35,540 nt of DNA from CAYWXK01 sp964462515 (GTDB lineage: Bacteria; Planctomycetota; Phycisphaerae; Sedimentisphaerales; Anaerobacaceae), in assembly GCA_964462515.1 (NCBI GenBank), contig CAYWXK010000042.1, positions 1-35,540 on the forward strand, given 5' to 3'. Position 1 is the stretch's first letter. The number at the start of each line of letters is the position of its first letter. A model generated the notes under the pieces. That model ran no database searches, had not been told where the DNA came from, and worked only from the letters and a program-made list of their open reading frames with translations. The position numbers were made by a program, and so were the translations under genes. Of the stretch, positions 1 to 8,454 are shown one piece after another.

Positions 1-178
1 ACAACCTTCTTATTAACAAAGGATTATGAACAAATAACTATGAACAATGAACCAACAAAAACAAACCCAATCAAACCCAATTGCAAACCAACCACCCCAT
101 TTTCAAAATTTTCGTCAAAAACACTTATTCTTTGACTTTTTTATCTTTTTATGTCTTTGTGGCATTAAAATATCCGGG
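1..178. other. Non-coding spacer at left edge
   Basis: I see no credible gene here. The stretch is A/C-rich low-complexity sequence followed by T-rich sequence ending in a 'tgtctttgtgg' word (about 152-162) that resembles the 'gtgtctttgtgcc' repeat family seen inside the rnf cluster. It lies downstream of the minus-strand HYExAFE gene. No convincing GC-rich hairpin terminator is visible. A 108-codon plus-strand reading frame crosses it, but it runs antisense into the HYExAFE gene and looks like a shadow. Confidence 0.5.
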
Positions 179-700
179 TTAAATCAACAGTTCTGTCAAT
201 TGAACAGCACATTTGCGGAATTTGTCGGCAGGCAGTGTTACCGTCTGCCACTTTGGGCTGCGGCGTTTCATAAATGCTCGATAGTCATCCAATTTGATAC
301 AGAAAAAAACATATCTATTTGCATCAAAATCAAAGACATCCCTGCCGTCAAAATCAACGTCGATTTTTTCTAACTTGTAGGCAAAAATAAATAAGGCCTG
401 ATGTCCTGAGCCGAAAACCTGCTCCCAGCGGGATAGTCCCTCGACATCATCTATTGTTACCCAGCATTCAAGACAGGCTAATTTCGCAAGACTCGTCCCC
501 TCAAATTTTCTACCCTTTATCTCCGCAATTATTACCTGGCCATTGTGCGGATATACCAAGAAATCAAAACTTTTAATTTTGCTGTGGGAAAACGCCGCCC
601 TTTTATGCTCATCTACAAGGACATATCGAATTCGATTATCAATCAGCCAGTTCTCAAACGCCCGCTCATAATGGTTCGGCGAAAAATCCCGCATCCGCAC
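179..700 (-). CDS. HYExAFE family protein, PD-(D/E)XK nuclease-like
   Basis: A 173-residue protein of unknown function. Residues 10-16 read HYERAFE, the signature that names the HYExAFE family, which I know mainly from planctomycetes. Beyond the family name, the sequence carries an arrangement typical of the PD-(D/E)XK nuclease fold: acidic residues in the first helix (Glu12, Glu16), then Asp46 in SFDFLVY, then Glu60-Ile-Lys62 in IIAEIKGR. I infer a nuclease-like fold; activity is unknown. The gene lies 8 bp downstream of hisS on the same strand and is probably co-transcribed with it. The start at 700 is GTG; an ATG two codons in (694) is an equally possible start. No signal peptide or membrane segment is seen, so it should be cytosolic. 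Confidence 0.8.
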   Translation of the reverse strand: MRMRDFSPNHYERAFENWLIDNRIRYVLVDEHKRAAFSHSKIKSFDFLVYPHNGQVIIAEIKGRKFEGTSLAKLACLECWVTIDDVEGLSRWEQVFGSGHQALFIFAYKLEKIDVDFDGRDVFDFDANRYVFFCIKLDDYRAFMKRRSPKWQTVTLPADKFRKCAVQLTELLI

Positions 701-708
701 ACTTTTCT

Positions 709-1992
709 CTATAGCTCTGCAAAAAACTTATTAACTTCGATAAGCTGCTGCTCACTTGTGGCCATATCCTTGATGACCAGCTTATTTTCTTTAAATTCAT
801 CGCCGATGATTATGCACTTTTTTGAGTTCTGCTCCGAGGCCTGCTTGAGCTGCTTACCTAATTTTCCACCCTTGTAATCAAAATTCACCGACAACCCCGC
901 TCGCCGCAGCTTTGCAGTTATCTCGAGTGCCTTTTTGAAGAATTGTTCATCTACAAACGCAACAAAATAATCGAGCTTGGGCGGCGACAATTGTTTTTGC
1001 AGCAATCCTTTTTCTTTTAGCAATATCCCCAATACGCAGTCGCCCATCGCGAAACCGGTGGCTGGCATGGCGAGCCCACCAAACTGCTTCAACAAATCAT
1101 CGTATCTGCCGCCCCCGCCGATAGCACGAAGCTCACTTGCCTTATCATAAATCTCATAAACAATCCCTGTGTAATAGGCCAGGCCCCGCACAATACCTAT
1201 ATCGAATTGGCAAAATGCAGCCACCCCCATCACATCAAGCAGCTCAAACAAACGGTTTAGCTTATCCACAGACTCTCTTGCCCTGCCGCTAAGCTCCACT
1301 AAAGAATTGATTTGCTCGATTGATTCGACATTCATTAGCTCGAGGACTTTTTTTCGCTTGTCTTGCTCAGGCAATTTTTCTGCAAGCATTTGCTCGAAAG
1401 TATCTGAGGGCAGCTTGTTTCGTTTATCGAGGACCGTATAGAGGTCATCCGATTGGTCTTCTGGAATACCTATACCTTGTAGCAATGCTGCGAGCATTTC
1501 TCTGCTTGATATTTTTACTACAATATCATCCGGCGTTAGTCCAACTTCCTGCAGGTAATCAATAGCGCAGAATATCACCTCCGCATCAGCTAAAACATCA
1601 TCCACGCCGATTATGTCAACATTCCACTGAAAGAACTCACGCAGCCTGCCTTTCTGCGGCCGCTCAGCCCGGCACAACCTCGGCACTGAAAACCACTTTA
1701 TTGGGCGAGGCAGGGAACTTATTTGCTGATTGACCATTCGCGCCAATGTAGGCGTAATCTCTGGCCTTATCGCAAGGTCTCTGCCGCCGCGGTCTTTGAG
1801 TGTAAAAAGCTGCTCAACGATTTCGTCTCCGCTTTTTATCTGATACATCTTCAGATACTCAAATATCGGCCCATCATATTCCTCAAAGCCGTTGCGGACA
1901 GACACCCTCTTCCAGCCGTCGATTATCCAGTTGCGAACAGCCATATCCTGCGGATAAAAATCCCTTGTCCCTTTTACCGCCTGTATTTTCAT
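709..1992 (-). CDS. hisS: Histidine--tRNA ligase
   Basis: A class II aminoacyl-tRNA synthetase that charges tRNA-His with histidine in the cytosol. The 427-residue length is normal for bacterial HisRS. The N-terminus KGTRDFYPQ is the usual HisRS opening. Motif 2 is seen as RLCRAERPQKGRLREFFQWN. The histidine-binding loop appears as LAYYTGIVYEIYD, followed by the motif 3 region GGGGRYDDLL. The C-terminal 90 or so residues form the anticodon-binding domain, with the GGKLGKQLKQA helix. It follows the alpha-galactosidase gene by about 105 bp on the same strand and precedes the HYExAFE gene by 8 bp. The spacer upstream shows no strong Shine-Dalgarno (only 'aaagagcac'). Confidence 0.97.
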   Translation of the reverse strand: MKIQAVKGTRDFYPQDMAVRNWIIDGWKRVSVRNGFEEYDGPIFEYLKMYQIKSGDEIVEQLFTLKDRGGRDLAIRPEITPTLARMVNQQISSLPRPIKWFSVPRLCRAERPQKGRLREFFQWNVDIIGVDDVLADAEVIFCAIDYLQEVGLTPDDIVVKISSREMLAALLQGIGIPEDQSDDLYTVLDKRNKLPSDTFEQMLAEKLPEQDKRKKVLELMNVESIEQINSLVELSGRARESVDKLNRLFELLDVMGVAAFCQFDIGIVRGLAYYTGIVYEIYDKASELRAIGGGGRYDDLLKQFGGLAMPATGFAMGDCVLGILLKEKGLLQKQLSPPKLDYFVAFVDEQFFKKALEITAKLRRAGLSVNFDYKGGKLGKQLKQASEQNSKKCIIIGDEFKENKLVIKDMATSEQQLIEVNKFFAEL

Positions 1993-2097
1993 TTGTGCTC
2001 TTTGTTAATCCCTTGTCGATGAACTATAAACTCGGAACTCATAACTTATCCAACCATCTAACCGGACACTATAAGCCAATATCTACTTGCCGTCAAT

Positions 2098-4644
2098 CTA
2101 TTTGACCTTTTTATATGTCACTACTGCCGCACCGGGTTTGTCGGCGATGTTGATAACCAAACCATTCTCCATTAACTCACGCCCACTTACCTGTTGAGGT
2201 TCGCCGACATCCAGATTGGTAACCTCATACTTGGCATCCGGCTCAAGCCCTTGCAGGCGTAAAGTTTTGGACCCCTCGGTGCTCTCATCCCGTCTGAACG
2301 CCTGCACCATTCCCTCCCCCACCTCAGTCCGGTCAAACTGCCACGCTATCCAAACGGTGTTGTTGCGGGAGCAGGGTGTAAGCGGATAAAAGTCGCCGTA
2401 GTAGCTGGCACTTGTCTGACGCCACTGCCCAAACAAACGCCTTAATGCTGCGTAGTCAAGCTCTTTGACGCGCATATCGAAACCACACCCGAAGCTCGGT
2501 CCGGCGTTGCTCCAGAAGGCATAAGGTTCGACCGGCGTGTAGCCACTGCCGTAGTAGGGCGCCTTGCGTGTAGCCACCGTTCCGGTTCCGTGGAATGGAA
2601 GCCACAGCGAGAGGCCATAAGTCATACACTGGTGGCCGATGGCTTCGAATGCGTAATCGCTCCGCCATAATGGAACTGCGCGGCGCATAGTCTCAAGGTC
2701 GTTGCGCCGCCCGCCGGATGCGCACGAATCAATGAGCATATCAGGGTGTCTGCGCCGCAGCTCGTCCCAGTAAGCCAAATAGTTGGTAACGTGCCGAATC
2801 TCCGTAATACCCTGCCGGTCGGGATTGTCAGCAATCCGCCAGAAAGACAGCGGGTCGATATTGAAGTCCTGCCGATACAGGTCGATACCCTGTTCTACCA
2901 AAATCTTGTCGATGTGATTCGTAAGCCATTCAAGAACCACCGGCTCGCTTAATTTAAGCAGGCCCCCACCAGCACCACCGTGAACCCATTCAGGATGATT
3001 TTTCGTCAGCCAGGTATCCGCCGCCACACGTTCCGGCTCAAACCACACGAGTATTTTCACGCCTCTGCTGTGTGCATAGTCCGAAACGCCCCGCAGCCCG
3101 CGAGGGAAACGACTCGTATCGACCTCCCACGTGCCGACCCGGGGCCAGCCGCCCCCGTGATGCACATACCAGCCGGCATCCATCCACCAATAGTCTAATT
3201 TTATGCCCTCTTCGAGATAGCGGTTGATGAACATAATTTGTTTTGCTTCGTTGGCGTCAATCATCTCGTTGTATTGTCGTGAGCTGGAGGCAAGCAACTG
3301 CGGCTGCGGAAGTCTGCCGCCGGGTTTTGGCATCGAGTGCGCCATCATCCACCGCCGCCAGATGTTCTGCGAACCAATCCAGTCGCCTTTCCAGAATTGC
3401 AGCACGATAAGCGGACTGCGGATTTCCTCACCGGGCAGCAATTTGAAGTGCGTCAATTCCTGCCCTGCTACTAACCGCAACCTTGTTCCTTCATCTCTAA
3501 TAAATTGTGCCGCCCACTGCCCCGGCCAGCCCACCGCGACAATGAGTCCTTCACCGGCCCATTCGAGGTTGAAGTATGACCAATCTGTGTTGGTTGGACG
3601 CCCACCTGCGCCACCCAGCCGTTTGGTAGTGCCGCTGCCCAGCGAGGTCTCCCGTGGGCTGTAGTCGTCGCCATTGGCAGGAGAGCCGACGTTGTGATGC
3701 AGCAGAAACTCGCCACTATTGCCGCGGTCAAGCTCGATGTCAAGCGCCTGTATATTTTCGAGGATAGGTGTGTCTGCTGAGCCGGTATTTTTGAAGTAGA
3801 GTGTCCACTCCACAGTTGGGAAGTCCTTATATTCCACCATTTCACATCGCACCACCAATCCCGTATTTGGGTCGGTATAAGTCTGGGTCCGCCCCGTCCG
3901 ATTCGGGTCCAGTTCTGTAACCTTTTCCTCAAATTTCCATCTGCCCAGCAATTCATCAGAGGTCTTATCACCATAGACAAATGAAAATGACGGCCTAGAA
4001 ACAATCCGTTTATGGAGCGGCCTACCGATGCCGGCGATAATCGGCATATCACCAAGCCATATTTCATTCCCATCGGCCAGGATAACCTTCGCCTCAGCCC
4101 AATCGCCCTGGTCACAGGAAATCCCATCGCCCGCATCGCTGATATTTAGCGCAAACTCTTTTGCTCCGCCTAAATCAACACGTATTGGCACACCCGGCTT
4201 TCCCCCGCCTCGCAGGACATCAGAGCGAAAAACCTCCTTGCCGCCGGCCTCGACAGAAAAAATTATGCTGCCTCCGCCTCCCTTTGTATTGTCGTTGTTG
4301 TCAACGCCGATAATGGATGTAAATGTCGCACCAGCCGATGGCAAAAGGACAACAACCTTGCTTACTGCGTGACAATATAAGCCGCGTGTATATTCGGCAT
4401 CTCCCAGTTTTAATGGCTTATTCGCCCGTGAATTCTTTTGCACAGGGTCGTGATTGGCAATAACCACCAGACCTACCTTCGGCCCCTCGGATAACTTTGA
4501 AGGTGTTGAGACTTCTCGAACAGCAGCAAAATACTCCTTCACCCACTTGTCTCGCCGGCCTATTTCCTCCTTATTTGCCGCTGCCCCAAAAGCCAGCACC
4601 TGACCAAGCACACAAATCGTAACCATTCCCGATATAAACCGCAT
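2098..4644 (-). CDS. Secreted alpha-galactosidase-like glycoside hydrolase (NPCBM + GH36-type)
   Basis: Predicted to release alpha-linked galactose (or a related sugar) outside the cytoplasm. I start it at 4644 because GAGGTGG lies just upstream of this ATG; an in-frame start 9 codons upstream (4671) lacks such a site. The protein is then 848 residues with an N-terminal signal peptide (MRFISGMVTICVLGQVLAFG). Residues about 50-200 match an NPCBM carbohydrate-binding module (hallmark YCHAVSKVVVLLP, then GVDNND). The catalytic barrel follows, with LDYWWMDAGWY, the nucleophile region DLYRQDFN (Asp593), SCASGGRR, and the acid/base region WRSDY (Asp663). These fit clan GH-D, GH36-type rather than GH27. 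A beta-sandwich forms the C-terminus. Substrate is inferred from family only. It is the first gene of a minus-strand group with hisS. Confidence 0.88.
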   Translation of the reverse strand: MRFISGMVTICVLGQVLAFGAAANKEEIGRRDKWVKEYFAAVREVSTPSKLSEGPKVGLVVIANHDPVQKNSRANKPLKLGDAEYTRGLYCHAVSKVVVLLPSAGATFTSIIGVDNNDNTKGGGGSIIFSVEAGGKEVFRSDVLRGGGKPGVPIRVDLGGAKEFALNISDAGDGISCDQGDWAEAKVILADGNEIWLGDMPIIAGIGRPLHKRIVSRPSFSFVYGDKTSDELLGRWKFEEKVTELDPNRTGRTQTYTDPNTGLVVRCEMVEYKDFPTVEWTLYFKNTGSADTPILENIQALDIELDRGNSGEFLLHHNVGSPANGDDYSPRETSLGSGTTKRLGGAGGRPTNTDWSYFNLEWAGEGLIVAVGWPGQWAAQFIRDEGTRLRLVAGQELTHFKLLPGEEIRSPLIVLQFWKGDWIGSQNIWRRWMMAHSMPKPGGRLPQPQLLASSSRQYNEMIDANEAKQIMFINRYLEEGIKLDYWWMDAGWYVHHGGGWPRVGTWEVDTSRFPRGLRGVSDYAHSRGVKILVWFEPERVAADTWLTKNHPEWVHGGAGGGLLKLSEPVVLEWLTNHIDKILVEQGIDLYRQDFNIDPLSFWRIADNPDRQGITEIRHVTNYLAYWDELRRRHPDMLIDSCASGGRRNDLETMRRAVPLWRSDYAFEAIGHQCMTYGLSLWLPFHGTGTVATRKAPYYGSGYTPVEPYAFWSNAGPSFGCGFDMRVKELDYAALRRLFGQWRQTSASYYGDFYPLTPCSRNNTVWIAWQFDRTEVGEGMVQAFRRDESTEGSKTLRLQGLEPDAKYEVTNLDVGEPQQVSGRELMENGLVINIADKPGAAVVTYKKVK

Positions 4645-4691
4645 AACCACCTCTAAATAATCAATAATCATTAATCAATTATTCATTGTTT

Positions 4692-4761
4692 ACTCCGTTA
4701 GAAAGCCCCGCCTTCGCGTAGCCCGCTATGGCGGGCGAAGAAAGGTTCTTTCTAACGGAGT
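4692..4761. repeat. Nested palindromic repeat element
   Basis: The outer arms are a perfect 14-bp inverted repeat, ACTCCGTTAGAAAG (4692-4705) against CTTTCTAACGGAGT (4748-4761). Inside is a second inverted repeat, GCCCGC (4721-4726) against GCGGGC (4731-4736), flanked by CTTCG and CGAAG. The whole can fold into a long cruciform or hairpin. It sits in the divergent spacer between the alpha-galactosidase and the HAF/dockerin gene. It resembles REP/MITE-type interspersed elements and is too large and nested for a normal terminator. Confidence 0.75.
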
Positions 4762-4827
4762 TTATTCGTTTACTATACGCCCTTACCCCCCTGCCGTCAA
4801 GAAAAGCAAAATTTCTACCGTTCTTTC

Positions 4828-4856
4828 TTGACAAAATCTCCATTTAATGGTAATAT
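4828..4856 (+). promoter_or_regulatory. Sigma-70-type promoter of the HAF/dockerin gene
   Basis: A TTGACA hexamer (4828-4833) and TAATAT (4851-4856) are separated by exactly 17 bp, close to the housekeeping consensus. Transcription would begin near 4863, leaving a leader of about 22 nt that contains the GGAGG Shine-Dalgarno (4873-4877). This also argues against translation starting as far upstream as 4828. Confidence 0.75.
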
Positions 4857-4884
4857 TAAACTAAAAGAGTTTGGAGGATTACTT

Positions 4885-6117
4885 ATGCGAAAATTTTATT
4901 CAACCAAAACAAAAAAGAGCTTAAGAGAATGCGCCTTTCTTACAGCAATTGGATTGGGGATTTTAGCCTTAGCAGGAGCTTTGAAAGAGGCGAGGGCACA
5001 AGAAAGCATAAACGACATCGATTTAAAATATGATATAATTAAAATTGGTATAATAGAAAGCTCCTCACGCAAAGCCTATATCAATAATGGGGGAGAAATA
5101 GTAGGCTCGTATCCACATATTTTATACAAAAATGGTCTAATGACGAGCTTATCACTATCAGGAGCGTATGCTTCGGTACAGGGGATTAATGATAGAGGAG
5201 AAATACTTGTAATGAGTCCAGAATATCTAAACTATAAAAGTTTTATTTATGGGGCTGGAGAAAAAATAGAGCTTGATTTTTTAGGCTATTATATAAATAA
5301 TATGGGTCCTCCTTTTATTCATCGTACATATCTTTCCATTTTTAATTATGGGAGTGTTGTTGGGGAACATTACTTTTTTTCCAACACAGGAGAGAGCAAA
5401 CATAAATGGGACTTAGAAGAAATAGTTCATGCACAAGATCTTGAAGTTTTTCTTATTAATGATAAAAGTCAAATTGCCGGAAAAGCAAATATAATAAACA
5501 CACCAGTCGGCCAACTGGACGATTGTTTAGTTCGTTTTTCTCTTAGCTTTAAAAGGCTGCCAGACCCTCCATTTACACAACCACAACTTGGAGAAGTAAT
5601 AGAACTTAAAAAAGACCCTGATTATCCGAATCGATACAGTTATGTTTTTCGTGGTATTAATGATAAAGGGCAAATTGTCGGATTTTTTGGTCATTTTTCT
5701 ATTACCAACCCAAAGCCTTACGCTTGCATGTGGGATGAAAATGGGAAACTAAAGTTATTAGATGAAAATCCATACAATGAGGCTTATGCTATTAATGATA
5801 ATGGACAAATAGTTGGCACTGCGCGTTATTGTTATGGAGAACCCAACACACCATTTGCTGTTTTATATCAAAATGGAAAGAAAATAAATCTTAATGATTT
5901 TCTTCCTGAAAATTCTGAATTTGAAAAATTAGAAAGCGCATTAGATATAAATAACAAAGGCCAGATAGTAGGTATAGGAACAACTATTGAAAAAGAAACT
6001 GCTATTTTTTTGATGAATCCTATACCTAAACCTTCCCCTGATTTAAATAATGATGGCATTGTAAATTTATATGACCTTGCTGAGTTTGCAAGCCGATGGC
6101 TTACAACAGAGCCGTAA
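4885..6117 (+). CDS. Secreted HAF-repeat protein with C-terminal dockerin-like module
   Basis: A 410-residue predicted extracellular protein. The start at 4885 is set by GGAGG at 4873-4877. The signal peptide is basic (MRKFYSTKTKKSLREC) followed by a hydrophobic stretch and a likely cleavage site after EARAQ. The body carries HAF-type repeats, recognised by INDRGEILV, GINDKGQIVGFF, AINDNGQIVG and DINNKGQIVG at the ends of roughly 60-residue units. The tail DLNNDGIVNLYDLAEFASRW is one EF-hand-like dockerin repeat, a common C-terminal tag on planctomycete secreted proteins. No enzymatic motif is visible. The gene is clearly more AT-rich than its neighbours, which may mark transfer or relaxed codon use. 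It has its own strong promoter and converges on the Tat-protein gene downstream. Function is unknown; surface attachment is an inference. Confidence 0.82.
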   Translation: MRKFYSTKTKKSLRECAFLTAIGLGILALAGALKEARAQESINDIDLKYDIIKIGIIESSSRKAYINNGGEIVGSYPHILYKNGLMTSLSLSGAYASVQGINDRGEILVMSPEYLNYKSFIYGAGEKIELDFLGYYINNMGPPFIHRTYLSIFNYGSVVGEHYFFSNTGESKHKWDLEEIVHAQDLEVFLINDKSQIAGKANIINTPVGQLDDCLVRFSLSFKRLPDPPFTQPQLGEVIELKKDPDYPNRYSYVFRGINDKGQIVGFFGHFSITNPKPYACMWDENGKLKLLDENPYNEAYAINDNGQIVGTARYCYGEPNTPFAVLYQNGKKINLNDFLPENSEFEKLESALDINNKGQIVGIGTTIEKETAIFLMNPIPKPSPDLNNDGIVNLYDLAEFASRWLTTEP

Positions 6118-6180
6118 TAGTCTGCAAGCTTCAGTATAGAGACGTTTTGATTTTGACACTTAAATTTATGGTCTGTTTTA

Positions 6181-7161
6181 TCATCTCCAGGAACGCTGGC
6201 GGTTTAGTTCACCAGCTAATATATCCTTTGCGATAATCGCATCTTCTCTCACCTGAAAATCGAACATCCCGACGCAGATAAAATCAGCGCCGTTTTCAAA
6301 GGCGAATTTGAAGCCGTCCCTTGGATGAATTGCCCCTGCGGCTAAGGTCTTAAAAGCTATCCAGGGCTTTTCGACCTTTTTCATAAATTCGATAACTCGC
6401 TTAGGGAAAAGGCACCATATATTATCATAATCATCAGGGCCGAAACTATCCACAGTCCATTCCTTCCTTTGTTCCTGCGGCGTAGCAGACCAGTAATTTC
6501 CATCGTGCAGAGTTTGCATATAAAAATCGACTTTTATTTCTGCCTTCTCGCAAGCCATAGGGACTTCTATCGAATGACCTCCAATACCAGCGATTAACCC
6601 ATTTTCTTTAATAAATGAGACACATTTTTCGAGCAGGTCAACTCGGCCATCTTTGACCCACTTGTCACTGGTGCCACCGTGTATATAAGCTCCAATAGCT
6701 CCATTATCAATGGCCGCTTTTATATTACCTGTCAGGTCATCTTCTCTCGGACCGACCTGTGCAATCCACTGAATCTGGCCGCCTCTTTCTTTCCAATATT
6801 TACTCAGAATCCTGACGCCGCCTGATATAATGGTATTTACTCCACTTTCTTCACATAACTGAAGGGTTTCCATAACCTTTTCATCAGTGTTGTATGCCTT
6901 TGACAACGAGGATACATATTTCAAATCTCTGCTGTGGGTCCAGCCGCTGATTAAATTGCCGCCGCATACAAGTCGGCTGATTTTAACATTGCCAATCTTT
7001 CCTGCGGGCATACCTTTGACCGAATCCGCCGGCAGCGACATACCCGGCTTTTCTGTCTCCCCCAATAACACCCTATTCTGCGAACTCAGAGCCATTGCAG
7101 CACCGGCTGACACGATAACGGATTTTTTCAAAAAATTTCGGCGATTTAGAGTCTTAAACAT
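6181..7161 (-). CDS. Tat-signal aldo/keto reductase-like TIM-barrel protein (copy 2)
   Basis: A 326-residue predicted exported protein. The N-terminus has a twin-arginine signal (NRRNFLKKS followed by a short hydrophobic stretch VIVSAGAAMALSS). The mature part opens with GKIGNVKISRLVCGGNLISG, the beta1-alpha1 pattern of aldo/keto reductase-like barrels. Later blocks GVNTIISG, WIAQVGP, AIDNGAIGAYIHGG, GLIAGIGGHSIEVP and FENGADFICVGMFDFQVRED fit successive barrel strands. The canonical Asp-Tyr-Lys-His catalytic tetrad of true aldo/keto reductases is not obvious, so the reaction is unknown. It is a close paralogue of the gene 40 bp upstream and is probably co-transcribed with it. It is shorter in the region after GVNTII, where the upstream copy has extra residues. 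Confidence 0.72.
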   Translation of the reverse strand: MFKTLNRRNFLKKSVIVSAGAAMALSSQNRVLLGETEKPGMSLPADSVKGMPAGKIGNVKISRLVCGGNLISGWTHSRDLKYVSSLSKAYNTDEKVMETLQLCEESGVNTIISGGVRILSKYWKERGGQIQWIAQVGPREDDLTGNIKAAIDNGAIGAYIHGGTSDKWVKDGRVDLLEKCVSFIKENGLIAGIGGHSIEVPMACEKAEIKVDFYMQTLHDGNYWSATPQEQRKEWTVDSFGPDDYDNIWCLFPKRVIEFMKKVEKPWIAFKTLAAGAIHPRDGFKFAFENGADFICVGMFDFQVREDAIIAKDILAGELNRQRSWR

Positions 7162-7201
7162 AATTGTTTTCTCTTTTTCAATATCTTAGAATCGCAGCAG
7201 C

Positions 7202-8212
7202 TTAACTTCTCCACGAACGATTTCTGCTCAGTTTGTTAGCTAACAAATCCCTGGTAATTATTGCATCTTCTCTGACCTGGAAGTCAAACATCCCCACGCA
7301 CATAAAATCAGCGCCGTTTTCAAAGGCGTATTTGAAGCCGTCTCTCGGATGGATTGCTCCCGCTGCGAGAACCTTGTAGGCAATCCACGGCTTTTTGACC
7401 GTCTTCATAAATTCGATGGTCTTTTGTGGGTCTATACACCACATATTGTCATGGCCCGGCAGGTCAAACGGCCCTTTGATTTCATCGGGCGTGGCGGACC
7501 AGTAATTGGAGTTATGCAGGGTCTTCATATAGAAATCGACATCGATGCCTGCTTTTTCACAGGCGATAGGGACTTCGATGGAATGTCCGCCGACTCCCGC
7601 AATCAGGCCATTTTTCTTTATAAAATCGACGGCTTTTCCCAATAGCTCAACATGCCCTTTCCTGCCAAATTCGTCTGCGACGCCTCCCTGTATAAATGCC
7701 CCTACCGCTCCATTATCGATAGCCTTTTGTATGCTGCCTGTCAGGTCTTTAGGTTGAGGATTGGTCTGAGCGAGCCACTGAATCTGGCCGCCCCTTTCGT
7801 TCCAGTATTTATTAAGAACTCGGACGGTATTTTCCTCCTGCTCGTTGCCTTTGGCACCCAGGACATTTGCGATAACGGTATTTATCCCGCTTTCCTCACA
7901 AATCTGGTATGTTTCGATGACCTTCTCATCAGTAAAATAGTGCTTGAGCAAATCCGATACGTAAGTTAAGTCCCTGCTGTGGGCGTAGCCATTGGTTAGA
8001 TTTCCACCGCAGATAAGCCGGCTAATCGTTACTTTACCAATCTTACCAACAGGAAAGTCTTTAACCTGCCCCTGGCGGCTTGGTGCCTGCTCCGGGTTCT
8101 TTTCCCCTGCTGCCAATAGTATCTTTTCTTCAAGGCTCAAAACCGATGCTGCCACCGCGGAGCTAACAAGCGTTTTTTTTAAAAAATGTCGGCGATTTAA
8201 CTGCTTTGCCAT
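7202..8212 (-). CDS. Tat-signal aldo/keto reductase-like TIM-barrel protein (copy 1)
   Basis: Paralogue of the next gene, about 336 residues. I place the start at 8212 (MAKQLNRRHFLKK), where AAGGTG lies six bases upstream; the ATG at 8230 has no ribosome-binding site. The twin-arginine motif NRRHFLKK is followed by a hydrophobic segment and a likely cleavage near the LLAAGEKN region. The barrel starts GKIGKVTISRLICGGNLTNG and ends ENGADFMCVGMFDFQVRED. The residues GLIAGVGGHSIEVPIACEKAG are almost identical in both copies, marking a likely conserved functional patch. It is the first gene of the pair and is divergent from the bamD-like operon. Substrate and cofactor cannot be named from sequence. 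Confidence 0.72.
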   Translation of the reverse strand: MAKQLNRRHFLKKTLVSSAVAASVLSLEEKILLAAGEKNPEQAPSRQGQVKDFPVGKIGKVTISRLICGGNLTNGYAHSRDLTYVSDLLKHYFTDEKVIETYQICEESGINTVIANVLGAKGNEQEENTVRVLNKYWNERGGQIQWLAQTNPQPKDLTGSIQKAIDNGAVGAFIQGGVADEFGRKGHVELLGKAVDFIKKNGLIAGVGGHSIEVPIACEKAGIDVDFYMKTLHNSNYWSATPDEIKGPFDLPGHDNMWCIDPQKTIEFMKTVKKPWIAYKVLAAGAIHPRDGFKYAFENGADFMCVGMFDFQVREDAIITRDLLANKLSRNRSWRS

Positions 8213-8375
8213 TTTTGGCACCTTTTTCATTATGGTTATATAAACTCATGAACTTTTACATATCTTGTGTTCTTTCTACAGATTATCAAAATAGAGCCTG
8301 CCTGTCAACGTTTATTGACAACGACCCTTTTAGCTGAAACTACGAACAATAAACTATGATACCCGATAAATATAT

Positions 8376-8403
8376 TTGCAATACTTGCAGCAATAATTAT
8401 AAT
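8376..8403 (+). promoter_or_regulatory. Candidate promoter of the bamD-lptE-ftsH-dsbD run
   Basis: TTGCAA (8376-8381), a 16-bp spacer and a perfect TATAAT (8398-8403) precede the bamD-like start by about 50 bp. This is the best sigma-70-like pair in the 242-bp divergent spacer 8213-8454. The rest of that spacer shows no gene. An isolated TTGACA at 8315 has no matching -10 element. Confidence 0.5.
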
Positions 8404-8454
8404 ACTGGTCGTTTAAGAGATGGTGCTTAAGCCTCGCAATATCGGGCGGAACTT

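Noticed and set aside
3471..4136. 221-codon minus-strand ORF in another frame of the alpha-galactosidase
   Set aside because: Shadow ORF with low-complexity Arg/Trp/Ser content and no motifs; the overlapping frame carries all enzyme signatures.
8315..8320. Isolated TTGACA in the 8213-8454 spacer
   Set aside because: No -10 hexamer at 16-18 bp; the pair at 8376/8398 is better.
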